A stretch of DNA of 63,594 bases from Prochlorococcus sp. AG-409-L21 (lineage in GTDB: Bacteria; Cyanobacteriota; Cyanobacteriia; PCC-6307; Cyanobiaceae). Made by a program: the position numbers and the translations under genes. How positions within the stretch are numbered: position 1 is the first letter of the stretch; each line of letters opens with the position of its first letter. Below, piece after piece: positions 54,937-63,594 of this stretch. The stretch spans positions 140,085 through 203,678 of the forward strand of contig QCKH01000001.1 in assembly GCA_003215475.1 (NCBI GenBank), given 5' to 3'. The notes below the pieces were generated by a model. It did not search any database and was not told the DNA's origin. It saw only the letters and a program-made list of their open reading frames with translations.

Positions 54937-56940
54937 ATGCAATCGACAGCTGAAATTGCTTGGTTAATACCATTGCTTCCTCTCGTTGGAGCAATTGCAT
55001 CTGGTTTGGGATTAATTGGTTTCAACCAAGCCATGAATCGTTTAAAGAAGCCTGTGGCAATTATTTTGCTCACATGTGTTGGTATATCAACAGTCTTGAG
55101 TTATTCAGTCTTAGCAGAACAGATCTCGGCCCCACATACTGTTGAACATTTGTTTGTTTGGGCTAGTGCTGGAGATTTTACTCTTCCTATGGGTTATGTC
55201 GTAGATCCCTTAGGCGCTGTAATGCTTGCGTTGGTAACAACAGTTGCCCTTTTGGTAATGATTTATTCCCATGGCTATATGTCTCATGATAAGGGCTATG
55301 TCAGATTTTTTACTTATTTAGCTTTATTCAGTAGTTCAATGCTTGGGTTAATAATTAGTCCAAATCTTTTGGAGATATATGTGTTTTGGGAACTAGTTGG
55401 TATGTGCTCTTATTTGCTTGTTGGATTTTGGTATGACCGAGAAGGTGCTGCTCATGCAGCTCAAAAGGCTTTTGTAGTTAATAGAGTGGGGGATTTTGGC
55501 CTTTTGTTGGGCATACTTGGTCTTTTTTGGGCTTCAGGAACATTTGATTTTAATGGAATTGCGATAGGCCTCTTGGGTGCGATTGATGCTGGCAATGTTC
55601 CTATGTGGGCAGCTTTACTACTTTGTTTTTTGGTCTTTTTAGGACCAATGGCTAAATCTGCCCAGTTCCCTTTACATGTCTGGTTGCCTGATGCAATGGA
55701 GGGCCCTACTCCTATATCAGCATTAATTCATGCTGCAACAATGGTTGCTGCTGGTGTTTTTCTAGTTGCAAGGTTGGAGCCTTTGTATAGCCACTTCCCC
55801 TTGATAAACCTTCTAATTGCAATTTTTGGAACAATTACTTGTTTCTTAGGAGCTTCAATTGCTTTGACTCAGATGGATTTGAAGAAAGGTTTGGCTTATA
55901 GCACTGTCTCTCAATTGGGATACATGATGTTAGCTATGGGATGTGGAGCTCCACTGGCAGGAATGTTCCATCTAGTTACGCATGCTTTTTTCAAAGCAAT
56001 GCTTTTCTTAGGTTCAGGGTCTGTTATTCATGCAATGGAAGATGTTGTTGGTCACGAACCAATACTTGCTCAAGACATGAGATTAATGGGGGGGTTAAGA
56101 CAAAAAATGCCAATTACAGCAATTACTTTTTTAATTGGGTGTATTGCTATTAGCGGTATTCCACCTTTGGCAGGTTTTTGGAGTAAAGATGAAATACTTG
56201 GTCAAGCATTTAATACTTATCCAATACTTTGGGTTATTGGTTTCTTGACTGCAGGTATGACAGCTTTTTATATGTTCCGATTGTACTTTTTGACATTCGA
56301 AGGAGATTTCAGAGGAAATAACAATGATCTTCAAAAGAGTTTATTATTAGCTGCAGGAATGGAGATAGATGAGGAAGAACCTCATGTTTCGGGGGAAATT
56401 CATGAGTCTTCATGGTCTATGACTATGCCGTTAATTGTCTTAGCAGTGCCATCAGTTTTAATTGGCTTCTTAGGAACTCCTTGGAATAGTGGATTTGCAA
56501 AGTTGCTTAATGCTATAGAAGCTAGAGAAATGGCATTAAACTTCAGTTGGGGTGAATTTCTTCCTTTAGCTATTGCTTCAGTTGCTATTTCGATAGCCGG
56601 AATTTCCTTAGCGATCTTTGCCTATTATTTAAAAAAAATAGATTTGAATGTTTTATTTGCTGAAAGATTCCCTCTGGTAAATAATTTTCTTTCTAAGAAA
56701 TGGTATTTAGATGATATTAATGAAAAAATATTTGTAAAAGGAAGTAGAAAGTTAGCTAGGGAAGTCTTGGAAGTTGATGCAAAGGTGGTAGATGGTGTTG
56801 TTAATTTGACTGGGCTTTTAACCTTAGGGAGTGGTGAAGGACTGAAATATTTTGAAACTGGAAGAGCTCAGTTCTATGCATTGATAGTTTTTGGAGGAGT
56901 TATAGCTTTGGTAGCTCTCTTTGGAGTTTTAGGCACTTAG
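54937..56940 (+). CDS. ndhF: NAD(P)H-quinone oxidoreductase subunit 5
   Basis: 667 residues with ~15 membrane helices. The proton-pumping subunit 5 blocks are clear: FWELVGMCSYLLVGFW, GDFGLLLGILGLFW, PLHVWLPDAMEGPTPISALIHAATMVAAGVFLVAR and YSTVSQLGYMMLAMGCG, and the SKDEILGQAF stretch. It starts at ATG 54937, 34 bp after the Z-ISO-like gene. It works with NdhD in NDH-1 cyclic electron flow or respiration. Confidence 0.96.
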   Translation: MQSTAEIAWLIPLLPLVGAIASGLGLIGFNQAMNRLKKPVAIILLTCVGISTVLSYSVLAEQISAPHTVEHLFVWASAGDFTLPMGYVVDPLGAVMLALVTTVALLVMIYSHGYMSHDKGYVRFFTYLALFSSSMLGLIISPNLLEIYVFWELVGMCSYLLVGFWYDREGAAHAAQKAFVVNRVGDFGLLLGILGLFWASGTFDFNGIAIGLLGAIDAGNVPMWAALLLCFLVFLGPMAKSAQFPLHVWLPDAMEGPTPISALIHAATMVAAGVFLVARLEPLYSHFPLINLLIAIFGTITCFLGASIALTQMDLKKGLAYSTVSQLGYMMLAMGCGAPLAGMFHLVTHAFFKAMLFLGSGSVIHAMEDVVGHEPILAQDMRLMGGLRQKMPITAITFLIGCIAISGIPPLAGFWSKDEILGQAFNTYPILWVIGFLTAGMTAFYMFRLYFLTFEGDFRGNNNDLQKSLLLAAGMEIDEEEPHVSGEIHESSWSMTMPLIVLAVPSVLIGFLGTPWNSGFAKLLNAIEAREMALNFSWGEFLPLAIASVAISIAGISLAIFAYYLKKIDLNVLFAERFPLVNNFLSKKWYLDDINEKIFVKGSRKLAREVLEVDAKVVDGVVNLTGLLTLGSGEGLKYFETGRAQFYALIVFGGVIALVALFGVLGT

Positions 56941-57015
56941 TAAGTTGAATAGAAATTTTTTGTTGTGTGTGTCATCCCCTATCGATTGGATGCGAGAGCG
57001 CTAAGTATTTCTACA

Positions 57016-57030
57016 CTCCAAAAAGTGGAG
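57016..57030 (+). promoter_or_regulatory. Hairpin CTCCA-N5-TGGAG before ndhD
   Basis: 5-bp perfect stem in the ndhF-ndhD gap, ending 13 bp before the GTG. Its right arm holds the only GGAG near the start, so folding could hide the ribosome site. Weak evidence. Confidence 0.3.
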
Positions 57031-57043
57031 ATGAACTAATTAA

Positions 57044-58720
57044 GTGTTTGATTTTTTGTCACTTTCAGTTTGGGCAACCATTTCTGGACAAGTGCCAGAA
57101 CCTATTGCTGCAGATTTTCCTTGGCTCAGTCTCTCTATTCTTTTCCCAATTGCTGGATCTTTGCTAGTACCTTTTATTCCTGATGAAGGAGAAGGGAAAC
57201 AAGTTAGATGGTATGCATTAGCGATAGCATTGATTACTTTCTTGATCACAGTCGGGGCATATTTAGAAGCGTATGATCCATCTCAAGAAGGGCTTCAGCT
57301 TTCAGAACGGGTGACCTGGCTGCCTGACTTGGGTCTCACTTGGGCTGTTGGTGCTGATGGTCTTTCAATGCCTTTAATTTTGCTGACTAGTTTTATTACT
57401 GCCTTAGCGGTTCTAGCTGCTTGGCCTGTCAGCTTTAAGCCAAAATTATTCTTCTTCTTGATTTTGGCAATGGATGGTGGCCAAATAGCAGTTTTTGCTG
57501 TCCAGGATATGTTGCTTTTCTTTTTAGCTTGGGAACTTGAACTTCTACCCGTTTATTTATTGTTGGCTATTTGGGGAGGTAAAAAAAGACAATATGCTGC
57601 AACAAAATTCATTATTTATACAGCTGGCAGTTCTTTATTTATTTTGCTTGCTTGCTTAGCAATGGGTTTCTTTGGAGGTGGCATTCCTAATTTTGAATTT
57701 ACGCATTTAGCTAATCAAGATTTTGGAACCAATTTCCAGTTGCTTTGTTATGGAGGTCTTCTTATTGCTTTTGGTGTAAAACTCCCAATAGTTCCGCTGC
57801 ATACTTGGTTACCTGATGCTCATGGAGAAGCCACGGCTCCAGTGCACATGCTTTTAGCAGGGATTTTATTAAAAATGGGTGGATATGCACTTTTAAGATT
57901 TAATGCTCAATTACTCCCTGCAGCTCATGCGCAGTTTGCTCCATTGTTGATTGTGCTTGGAGTAGTAAATATTATTTATGCTGCGCTTACTTCTTTTGCA
58001 CAGCGAAATCTCAAAAGGAAAATTGCTTATAGCTCAATTAGTCATATGGGATTTGTCCTAATAGGTGTAGGGAGCTTTAGCTCGCTAGGGACAAGTGGAG
58101 CGATGTTGCAAATGATTAGTCATGGATTAATTGGTGCAAGCCTATTTTTCTTAGTTGGTGCAACCTATGACCGTACCCATACTCTTCAACTCAATGAAAT
58201 GGGAGGTGTTGGGCAGAAAATGAGAATAATGTTTGCATTGTGGACTGTTTGTTCTCTAGCTTCCTTGGCTTTGCCAGGTATGAGTGGATTTGTTTCTGAA
58301 TTAATGGTTTTTGCAGGATTAGTTACTGATGAAGTTTTTACCTTGCCGTTTAGGATTGTCATTGCTGGCCTAGCAGCAATTGGAGTAATTTTGACTCCAA
58401 TTTATTTGCTCTCAATGCTTAGAGAAATATTTTTTGGAAAAGAAAATGTCGATCTTTTAGCTAAAAGAGAGCTTGTTGATGCTGAGCCACGTGAAATATA
58501 TATTATTGGCAGCCTTCTTGTACCAATAATTGGAATTGGGTTATATCCTCGAATTATGACTGAGAGCTATACAGCTTCTATCAATGGACTGGTTCTTCGA
58601 GATAAGCTTGCGATCGAACAAATTGTTAAACCTGCCACTAAACCCCTTGAAAGTAATAACTTCTCTTTTATGAGAAAATCTGCTCCAAAGTTGAATCCTT
58701 ATAGTGCTGCCAAAAACTAA
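57044..58720 (+). CDS. ndhD: NAD(P)H-quinone oxidoreductase chain 4
   Basis: 558 residues, ~14 membrane helices. Key parts: [39 protein letters not shown] and [40 protein letters not shown], plus [16 protein letters not shown] start at 57044 gives an N-terminal stretch ([17 protein letters not shown]) longer than minimal NdhD, common in picocyanobacteria. It partners with NdhF. Confidence 0.95.
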   Translation: MFDFLSLSVWATISGQVPEPIAADFPWLSLSILFPIAGSLLVPFIPDEGEGKQVRWYALAIALITFLITVGAYLEAYDPSQEGLQLSERVTWLPDLGLTWAVGADGLSMPLILLTSFITALAVLAAWPVSFKPKLFFFLILAMDGGQIAVFAVQDMLLFFLAWELELLPVYLLLAIWGGKKRQYAATKFIIYTAGSSLFILLACLAMGFFGGGIPNFEFTHLANQDFGTNFQLLCYGGLLIAFGVKLPIVPLHTWLPDAHGEATAPVHMLLAGILLKMGGYALLRFNAQLLPAAHAQFAPLLIVLGVVNIIYAALTSFAQRNLKRKIAYSSISHMGFVLIGVGSFSSLGTSGAMLQMISHGLIGASLFFLVGATYDRTHTLQLNEMGGVGQKMRIMFALWTVCSLASLALPGMSGFVSELMVFAGLVTDEVFTLPFRIVIAGLAAIGVILTPIYLLSMLREIFFGKENVDLLAKRELVDAEPREIYIIGSLLVPIIGIGLYPRIMTESYTASINGLVLRDKLAIEQIVKPATKPLESNNFSFMRKSAPKLNPYSAAKN

Positions 58721-58756
58721 GGAATTTTTATAATTTTTTAATTCCCTTATTCTTGC

Positions 58757-58782
58757 AATAAACAAAATATTGTTTATTTTTT
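58757..58782 (+). terminator. Rho-independent terminator after ndhD
   Basis: Nine-bp perfect stem AATAAACAA/TTGTTTATT with an AATA loop, followed by a T run. An additional GGAATT/AATTCC stem lies just before it (58721-58745). It closes the ndhF-ndhD transcript. Confidence 0.6.
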
Positions 58783-58801
58783 GGTTGATATTATTTTTTA
58801 A

Positions 58802-59170
58802 ATGCACCAGACCAATCTCAGAGCATTCAACTTTGCATTAATGTTTTCTCTGGCCCTGTTAACCGCTTATTTCACTTTAGAAAATACTGCTTCCACAACT
58901 GTAAATATTATTCCAGGAGTTTCTGGTTCTCTTCCAATTGCCGCTTTGGTAATAATTTCTTCAGGGATTGGGGCTTGTGGTGCTTGGCTTTTTGCTGGTT
59001 GGACTGCCAGGCTTAGAGGAGATGAGATTATCGAATTGGAAGTCACTAAAAATAGAATCAAGGAACTAGAGATTGATTTGAATAGGATGAAAACTAAGCA
59101 AAGTAATATTTTGCCATTTATGAGTTTTTCTGGAGAAAAGGAATCCTATTCAGATCAAGAGGTTGCTTAA
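58802..59170 (+). CDS. LapA-like (DUF1049) membrane protein
   Basis: 122 residues. Two membrane helices (about 8-27 and 38-63) with a short Asn-Ile-Ile-Pro-Gly loop between, then a coiled-coil-like charged helix (EIIELEVTKNRIKELEIDLNRMK). This is the LapA/DUF1049 pattern, in enterobacteria linked to LPS assembly; role here unknown. ATG 58802, behind the ndhD terminator. Confidence 0.7.
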   Translation: MHQTNLRAFNFALMFSLALLTAYFTLENTASTTVNIIPGVSGSLPIAALVIISSGIGACGAWLFAGWTARLRGDEIIELEVTKNRIKELEIDLNRMKTKQSNILPFMSFSGEKESYSDQEVA

Positions 59171-59245
59171 ATCTCTTGGTTTTTAATTTTACCTATGGCA
59201 TCTTGTAAAGAGGATCGGTAACTTTTTCTCAGTAGTTTTAAGCCA

Positions 59246-60127
59246 TTGCCTGTAGAAGCGCTGAAAACTCCATCAAGTGCAGGGGCTAGGCTTGCTATAC
59301 GTCTTTTGCAGGATGCTGCTGAAAATGGAGATATTGATCCTTGGGATATAGATGTTATTCCAGTTATAGATGGCTTCTTAGATCAATTACGTCAAAGGAT
59401 TGATTTACCTAAAAAACTTCTTCCAGACTCTGGTGGTACTTTTGAGAAAGATTTAGCTGATAGTAGTGAGGCTTTTTTAGCTGCTTCGGTATTAGTTGGA
59501 TTGAAAGCTGAGGTGCTTGAATCCGATATATTCCCAATAGATGAGGATATTAACGATCCTTATGATTTGACTTTTTCAGAGCAAGGCTGGTTGGATCCTA
59601 GGCTTGCTATGCCTAGTAATCCTGAAAAGCATCTACATCGCCGTCCAGTAGCTCCTCCTCCCCTTAGAAGAGCAGTATCACTGGGAGAGTTAATAGATCA
59701 GCTGGAGTCGATTGCTGAAACTATTGAGGCGGATGAGTTAAATAGTCGTAGGAAAAGGCGAAGTAAAAGATTTAGTGATAAGCAGATCATTGAACAAGTA
59801 ACTTCCCTTGCTCATAGGGAGAAATTACCTGAAACGACAGCAGCATTAGGGGTTTTTCTAGGTAATTGGGATGCAGCATTAAATTGGATTGATTTTGACT
59901 TCTTAGTAAAAAATTGGGCAGAGGTTGCTTCTAATGATTTAGATACTGATCGAGTTGGTGTCTTTTGGGCTTTGCTTTTTTTATCTTCTCAAAGCAAGGT
60001 AGAGCTTCAACAAGAAGGGTTTCTTTATGCTCCAATAAGGTTGAGAAGAATTCTTGCTCCAGGAACAATCACTCAATTACCTCTAAATACTTTGGAAGTG
60101 ACAGCTCCTGCCAAGGCTGTAGCATAG
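59246..60127 (+). CDS. scpA: Segregation and condensation protein A (ScpA)
   Basis: 293 residues, TTG start. The N-terminal block AARLAIRLLQDAAENGDIDPWDIDVIPVIDGFLDQL-like region (about 10-48) is the ScpA signature for binding the SMC head, and the C-terminus has a winged-helix part with FLYAPIRLRRI. A charged central linker separates them. ScpA bridges SMC heads in chromosome condensation. No scpB in this window. Confidence 0.85.
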   Translation: MPVEALKTPSSAGARLAIRLLQDAAENGDIDPWDIDVIPVIDGFLDQLRQRIDLPKKLLPDSGGTFEKDLADSSEAFLAASVLVGLKAEVLESDIFPIDEDINDPYDLTFSEQGWLDPRLAMPSNPEKHLHRRPVAPPPLRRAVSLGELIDQLESIAETIEADELNSRRKRRSKRFSDKQIIEQVTSLAHREKLPETTAALGVFLGNWDAALNWIDFDFLVKNWAEVASNDLDTDRVGVFWALLFLSSQSKVELQQEGFLYAPIRLRRILAPGTITQLPLNTLEVTAPAKAVA

Positions 60128-60181
60128 TTAGTATTGTAAATAGCCTTTGTGCCCTAGTGTTTAATGAGGCCTAAGACGCCA

Positions 60182-61360
60182 ATGAAGGCGATGATACTGG
60201 CTGCTGGTAAAGGAACTCGCGTCCAGCCAATCACTCATGTGATTCCAAAGCCTATGATTCCGATCCTACAGAAGCCAGTTATGGAATTTCTGTTGGAACT
60301 TTTGAAGGAACATGGCTTTAAGGAAATAATGGTAAATGTTTCTCATTTAGCAGAAGAAATAGAGAATTATTTTCGTGATGGACAACGATTTGGAGTTGAG
60401 ATTGCTTACAGCTTTGAAGGACGTATAGAAGATGGTGCGTTAGTTGGGGATGCATTAGGTTCTGCTGGCGGCTTGAAGAAGATACAAGACTTTCAACAAT
60501 TCTTTGATGATACTTTTGTGGTTCTTTGTGGAGATGCTCTAATTGATTTAGATCTTTCAGAGGCTGTTAAGCGCCATAAAGAGAAAGGAGCTTTAGCAAC
60601 TTTGATTACAAAAAATGTCCCTAAGGATCAAGTCTCAAGTTACGGTGTTGTAGTTACAGATGAAGAAGATAGAGTAAAAGCTTTTCAAGAGAAACCCTCA
60701 ATAGATTCAGCCCTTAGCAATAAAATAAATACTGGTATTTATTTATTTGAACCGGAGATATTTAAATATATTCCTTCTGGTAAACCATTTGATATTGGAG
60801 CTGATTTGTTTCCAAAATTAGTTGAAGTTGGAGCGCCATTTTTTGCATTATCAATGGACTTTGAATGGGTTGACATAGGCAAAGTTCCTGACTACTGGAA
60901 AGCAATTAGGAGTGTTCTTCTGGGAGATGTACGACAGGTAGAGATCCCTGGTAAAGAAGTTAGGCCAGGCATATTTACAGGTCTAAATGTTGCTGCAAAT
61001 TGGGATAAAATTAATGTTAAAGGGCCGATTTATGTAGGAGGCATGACACGTATTGAAGATGGTGCAACCATTATTGGACCTTCAATGATTGGACCAAGCT
61101 GTTGTATTTGTGAAGGGGCAACTATTGATAATTCAATTATTTTTGATTATTCGCGAATTGGTCCTGGGGTTCAACTTTTAGAGAAATTAGTTTTTGGACG
61201 TTATTGTGTTGATAAAAATGGGGATCACTTTGATCTGCAAGAAGCAGCTCTAGACTGGTTGATTACTGATGCACGGAGACAAGATTTAGGTGAACCTTCC
61301 CCTCAACAGAAGGCTATGGCTGAATTATTAGGAACTGATCTTATTGGGACAGCAAGTTAA
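60182..61360 (+). CDS. Sugar-phosphate nucleotidyltransferase (GDP-mannose/ADP-glucose pyrophosphorylase type)
   Basis: About 392 residues from ATG 60182 (the frame offers 60164). Motif AGKGTRVQPITHVIPKPMIPI (pyrophosphorylase signature), VLCGDALIDLDL, and FQEKPS are present, with a left-handed-helix C-terminus (VGGMTRIEDGATIIGPSMIGPS). Substrate unknown; envelope sugars are likely. The last 20 bp overlap the convergent MTHFR gene. Confidence 0.86.
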   Translation: MKAMILAAGKGTRVQPITHVIPKPMIPILQKPVMEFLLELLKEHGFKEIMVNVSHLAEEIENYFRDGQRFGVEIAYSFEGRIEDGALVGDALGSAGGLKKIQDFQQFFDDTFVVLCGDALIDLDLSEAVKRHKEKGALATLITKNVPKDQVSSYGVVVTDEEDRVKAFQEKPSIDSALSNKINTGIYLFEPEIFKYIPSGKPFDIGADLFPKLVEVGAPFFALSMDFEWVDIGKVPDYWKAIRSVLLGDVRQVEIPGKEVRPGIFTGLNVAANWDKINVKGPIYVGGMTRIEDGATIIGPSMIGPSCCICEGATIDNSIIFDYSRIGPGVQLLEKLVFGRYCVDKNGDHFDLQEAALDWLITDARRQDLGEPSPQQKAMAELLGTDLIGTAS

Positions 61361-62273
61361 TATTTGCCTTTTCTAGAATTGATGGGATAAGTTTTTCAGC
61401 TTTTATAGCCATAATATGAACCCCTTTTGTTATCCCAACAAAATCTCTTACTTGTTCTGCTGCAATAGATATTCCTTCTAATGCTGGATCGTTTGCTTTC
61501 TCTAGCCTATCTAAAATTGATTTTGGAATACATGCACCTGGAACGACTTTATTAATAAATTGAGCATTTTTAACAGATTTCAATAAGAAAACCCCAGCTA
61601 AAACTGGTAATTCAAGAGGTTCGGCAATTTCTTTGCAGAATTTTTCTAGTACATTGGGGTTCATTACCATTTGAGTTTGAATAAAACGAGCACCTGCATT
61701 TTTTTTTCTTTCTAGTCTTTTCCTAAGGCTTGAAAAGTTTGTTGAATTAGGGTCAGCAGCTGTTCCAGGGAATAAGTCAGTTGGTCCATTTGGTAAAAAG
61801 CCTGAAACTGGATCTAGTCCATTATTAAGTGAAGTAACTTGTTTTAGCAGTTGAACAGATTCATAGTCATGAACGGGTCGTGCATTTGGTTGATCTCCCA
61901 CACGAACTGGATCTCCTGTAAGACATAAAATATTCTTAATTCCAAGTGCATGAGCCCCTAGTATTTCAGCTTGAAGTGCAATGCGGTTCTTGTCTCTGCA
62001 AGCGATTTGAAGGATTGGCTCAATATTTGCTTCTACAAGTAATTTGCAAACTGCAAGACTATGCATTCGCATTATTGCTCTGCTGCCATCCGTGACATTG
62101 ATGGCACTTACTAATCCACGCAATGCCTTTGCAGCATCAAGGGTTTTCGAGGCATCACCTCCTCTTGGCGGCATTATTTCAGCAGTGATTGTTGTTTCAC
62201 TTGATCCAAGAGATTTTTGCAGAATGGAATTCAAGTTTCTTATTAGAAAATTACTATTACTTATCAATGACAC
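61341..62273 (-). CDS. metF: Methylenetetrahydrofolate reductase homologue
   Basis: 310 residues, GTG start. TIM-barrel with TITAEIMPPRGGDASKTLDAA, a CLTGDPVRVGD flavin-site and RFIQTQMVMNPNVLEKF. This is the MTHFR family, giving methyl-THF for methionine. It is an N-terminal-type enzyme with no regulatory domain. Its start lies 33 bp from the divergent PedR-like gene. Confidence 0.85.
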   Translation of the reverse strand: MSLISNSNFLIRNLNSILQKSLGSSETTITAEIMPPRGGDASKTLDAAKALRGLVSAINVTDGSRAIMRMHSLAVCKLLVEANIEPILQIACRDKNRIALQAEILGAHALGIKNILCLTGDPVRVGDQPNARPVHDYESVQLLKQVTSLNNGLDPVSGFLPNGPTDLFPGTAADPNSTNFSSLRKRLERKKNAGARFIQTQMVMNPNVLEKFCKEIAEPLELPVLAGVFLLKSVKNAQFINKVVPGACIPKSILDRLEKANDPALEGISIAAEQVRDFVGITKGVHIMAIKAEKLIPSILEKANINLLSQ

Positions 62274-62306
62274 TAGCCTGCGTAATATGAATTCAAGTAA
62301 GTGAAT

Positions 62307-62597
62307 ATGGAGGGTATGTTTTCAGGAGAATTCTCCAATTCGGTTCAAATGTCCCTTTCTTCAAGAGAAATGGAGATTATTGAGCTAGTTGCGAGTGGGC
62401 TAACCAATCAGGAGATAGCTCAAAAATTAACGATCAGTAAACGAACAGTCGATAATCATGTTAGTAATATGTTTACTAAAACAGGGTCAAAGAATCGAGT
62501 TGCCCTTTTGAATTGGGCAATGGATCATGGCAAAATATGCAGAGATGGCTTTAATTGCTGCTCCTTGCCCGAGGATGAAGATTTTTCTTCCGATTAG
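62307..62597 (+). CDS. pedR: LuxR-type small regulator, PedR-like
   Basis: 96 residues from ATG 62307 (GTG 62301 also possible). A LuxR-type HTH (LSSREMEIIELVASGLTNQEIAQKLTISKRTVDNHVSNMFTKTG) fills most of the protein. A C-terminal tail has clustered cysteines (Cys in KICRD and NCCSLPED). PedR in Synechocystis is such a short regulator, redox-controlled through thioredoxin. Its last 47 bp overlap the end of a convergent small gene. Confidence 0.78.
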   Translation: MEGMFSGEFSNSVQMSLSSREMEIIELVASGLTNQEIAQKLTISKRTVDNHVSNMFTKTGSKNRVALLNWAMDHGKICRDGFNCCSLPEDEDFSSD

Positions 62598-62745
62598 CTT
62601 TGATTTCTAGTTGGTTTGTTCCAGGTAGATCCAACAGAGAATAATCATCTGAAGCAATTTCTAAAAGTTCTGCATATGCCATGCATGCTTCTCTATCTGA
62701 GCCAGTGAAACGGAGAATCCCGTCTATGTCGTACAAACCATACAA
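62551..62745 (-). CDS. Small cyanobacterial protein, 64 aa
   Basis: The opening YGLYDIDGILRFTGSDREACMAYAELLEI looks well ordered and is in good codon usage, then a polar basic tail. I do not recognise a named domain. ATG 62745, and the stop falls inside the pedR-like gene on the other strand (47-bp overlap). Probably real, by pattern; function unknown. Confidence 0.5.
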   Translation of the reverse strand: MYGLYDIDGILRFTGSDREACMAYAELLEIASDDYSLLDLPGTNQLEIKANRKKNLHPRARSSN

Positions 62746-62796
62746 AGCAAGAACTCCTTAGGAAAGAATTGCTTGATTGGCTACAAGAAAATAATT

Positions 62797-62826
62797 CTAG
62801 AATATAAAGAGAATATAAAATTCTCT
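62797..62826 (-). terminator. Terminator after the CYTH gene (minus strand)
   Basis: Minus-strand stem AGAGAAT/ATTCTCT (7 bp, 5-nt loop), followed by a T-rich tail (TTATATT). It lies just past the CYTH stop and ends the nadK-CYTH run. Confidence 0.5.
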
Positions 62827-62837
62827 GCCTTTTGCTT

Positions 62838-63338
62838 TTAGGACAGATTGAAACTTTGCAGTTCTTCTTCTGGCCAATCACAAATTGGACATTGAGCAAG
62901 TGCAGCATTGCTAAATTTTTTTACTCCTGTTACTTCATTGCCACACCAATTAGGTTTTTGGACTAATTCTTTTTCTGAATCCAATTCCACTTCTGCTATG
63001 ACTAATGGATAATTACTTCCAAGAAAGGAATCTATTACCCATTCTTTAGAACCTAAAGTAAGAAAATATCTTTTTTTGTGTAATTTCTTTGAGATGAGAC
63101 TCAGCATAGATTCAGCATCTTTTAAAGGAATGGAGTATTCGAACTCATAATTTGACATTATTCCTGCTAATGCTTTTAGAGTTATTTTTGATTTGTTTTT
63201 ATCAATAATTCTTACTCTTACAATCCATTCTTCAAAGTTAGTTGATAAATACCCCTGCTGTAGTTCATGCGCCTCTGTGTAAAGCTTTTGCCATTCCTCT
63301 CCTTTTACAAGAAAACGTCTCTCAATTTCCAGCTTCAT
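62838..63338 (-). CDS. CYTH-domain protein (triphosphate tunnel enzyme)
   Basis: 166 residues. N-terminal MKLEIERRFLV is the ExExK-type motif with Arg in the last place; barrel strands with charged residues follow (KITLKALAG, YEFEYSIPL, KRYFLTLGSKEWVIDSFLG, VIAEVELDSE). The family binds inorganic triphosphate or polyphosphate chains with metal. A C-terminal CPICDWPEEE tail is unusual. The ATG overlaps the nadK stop by one base. Confidence 0.85.
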   Translation of the reverse strand: MKLEIERRFLVKGEEWQKLYTEAHELQQGYLSTNFEEWIVRVRIIDKNKSKITLKALAGIMSNYEFEYSIPLKDAESMLSLISKKLHKKRYFLTLGSKEWVIDSFLGSNYPLVIAEVELDSEKELVQKPNWCGNEVTGVKKFSNAALAQCPICDWPEEELQSFNLS

Positions 63339-63594
63339 TACTTTTCAAGGGGTTCATTTGAGGAGCTGACCAAGCTTCCAGCCCAATTAAGCTTTTGTAT
63401 AAGAGTGCGGTAATACGAAGCCCTTTCTTCAAGAATTAAAATTTGCGCAAAATGGGTTGCTTTTTGAATTAAGCATTGCTCTCCTGAATTCATGAGGGCA
63501 TTGCTAACGCCATCTTGCCAAATCTTTAAAGGCTGATTTTTTTGTCCATAAGGCTTAATTAGTAGCTTGGATTCAGCTGGTACCACAATAGGTC
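63338..63594 (-). CDS. nadK: NAD kinase, C-terminal part (5' end outside window)
   Basis: The frame is open through the right edge. Visible ~85 residues: VVPAESKLLIKPYG, PLKIWQDGV, and ERASYYRTLIQKLNWAGSL, a typical NadK/PpnK tail. It makes NADP from NAD. It is coupled by a one-base overlap to the CYTH gene. Confidence 0.88.
   Translation of the reverse strand, partial: PIVVPAESKLLIKPYGQKNQPLKIWQDGVSNALMNSGEQCLIQKATHFAQILILEERASYYRTLIQKLNWAGSLVSSSNEPLEK

Overview
This window is a stretch of chromosome from a marine picocyanobacterium, almost certainly Prochlorococcus. The evidence is AT-rich coding sequence, very short gaps between genes, frequent GTG and TTG starts, and a set of cyanobacterium-specific genes: NDH-1 subunits ndhO, ndhM, ndhF and ndhD, crr7, petL, ycf3, ycf34, hli, rpaA, rpaB, the poly-cis carotenoid genes crtB, pds and zds, a UPF0367 gene, and DUF2973, DUF3120, DUF3172 and DUF4346 genes. 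I see no insertion sequence, prophage, integrase, rRNA or CRISPR array. The only structural RNA I can support is one tRNA-Asn(GTT). Overall this is core-genome sequence, with one small-gene pocket near the left edge.

Layout. 1-1.6 kb: end of anmK, then small accessory-looking genes (a ribbon-helix-helix regulator with palindromes upstream, an unknown, a Nif11-like leader-type peptide, and a tiny membrane ORF). 1.6-7.2 kb: ABC-F ATPase, HtrA protease, small cyanobacterial genes, a 49-aa Hli protein, xseAB. 7.2-12.5 kb (minus): a run with a zinc-ribbon membrane protein, YihY, an IMPase-like phosphatase, a TolC-like protein and a DUF512 radical-SAM protein. 12.7-17.8 kb: DUF3120, nadB, a VKOR-thioredoxin fusion, rimO, petL. 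17.8-22.9 kb (mostly minus): a FemAB-like protein, a RibD-like reductase and a two-domain PTPS form a tight run; aroK, crr7 and a GST follow. 22.9-26.1 kb: DUF751, rbfA, a GH3 enzyme, hemD. 26-31 kb: SRPBCC protein and zds facing a HesB/IscA-TPR-LpxB-like run. 31-34 kb: ndhO, J-domain protein, cysK, ABC ATPase, tRNA-Asn.

34.7-46.4 kb holds the two key response regulators of the cyanobacterial cell, RpaA and RpaB. RpaB lies directly upstream of a lipid-synthesis run plsX-fabH-fabD-plsC. Between the regulators lie holB-tmk-copper ATPase (minus), ycf3 and radA. 46.4-49.6 kb: ydcF, tsaB and ycf34 (minus), whose start overlaps head-to-head with cca, then an RRM protein. 49.6-58.7 kb: crtB-pds, ndhM-DUF3172, a RbcR-type LysR regulator, an NnrU/Z-ISO homologue, ndhF and ndhD. 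58.8-63.6 kb: LapA-like, ScpA, a sugar nucleotidyltransferase, an MTHFR homologue, a PedR-like regulator, a CYTH protein and a partial NAD kinase.

Themes. Several genes serve photosynthetic electron transport and its assembly (NDH-1 subunits, crr7, petL, ycf3, ycf34, hli, PedR- and RpaB-type regulators). The window also encodes every step from GGPP to lycopene-type carotenes except the final CrtH isomerase, including a strong Z-ISO candidate. The least explained items are the pterin-like run at 18.5-21.3 kb (a duplicated PTPS whose N-terminal half has lost the catalytic His), the heptad-repeat N-terminus of PlsX, the orphan Nif11-like leader ending in a double glycine, and the SRPBCC gene fused closely behind zds. 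I do not see a clear-cut new multi-gene defence or mobile system.
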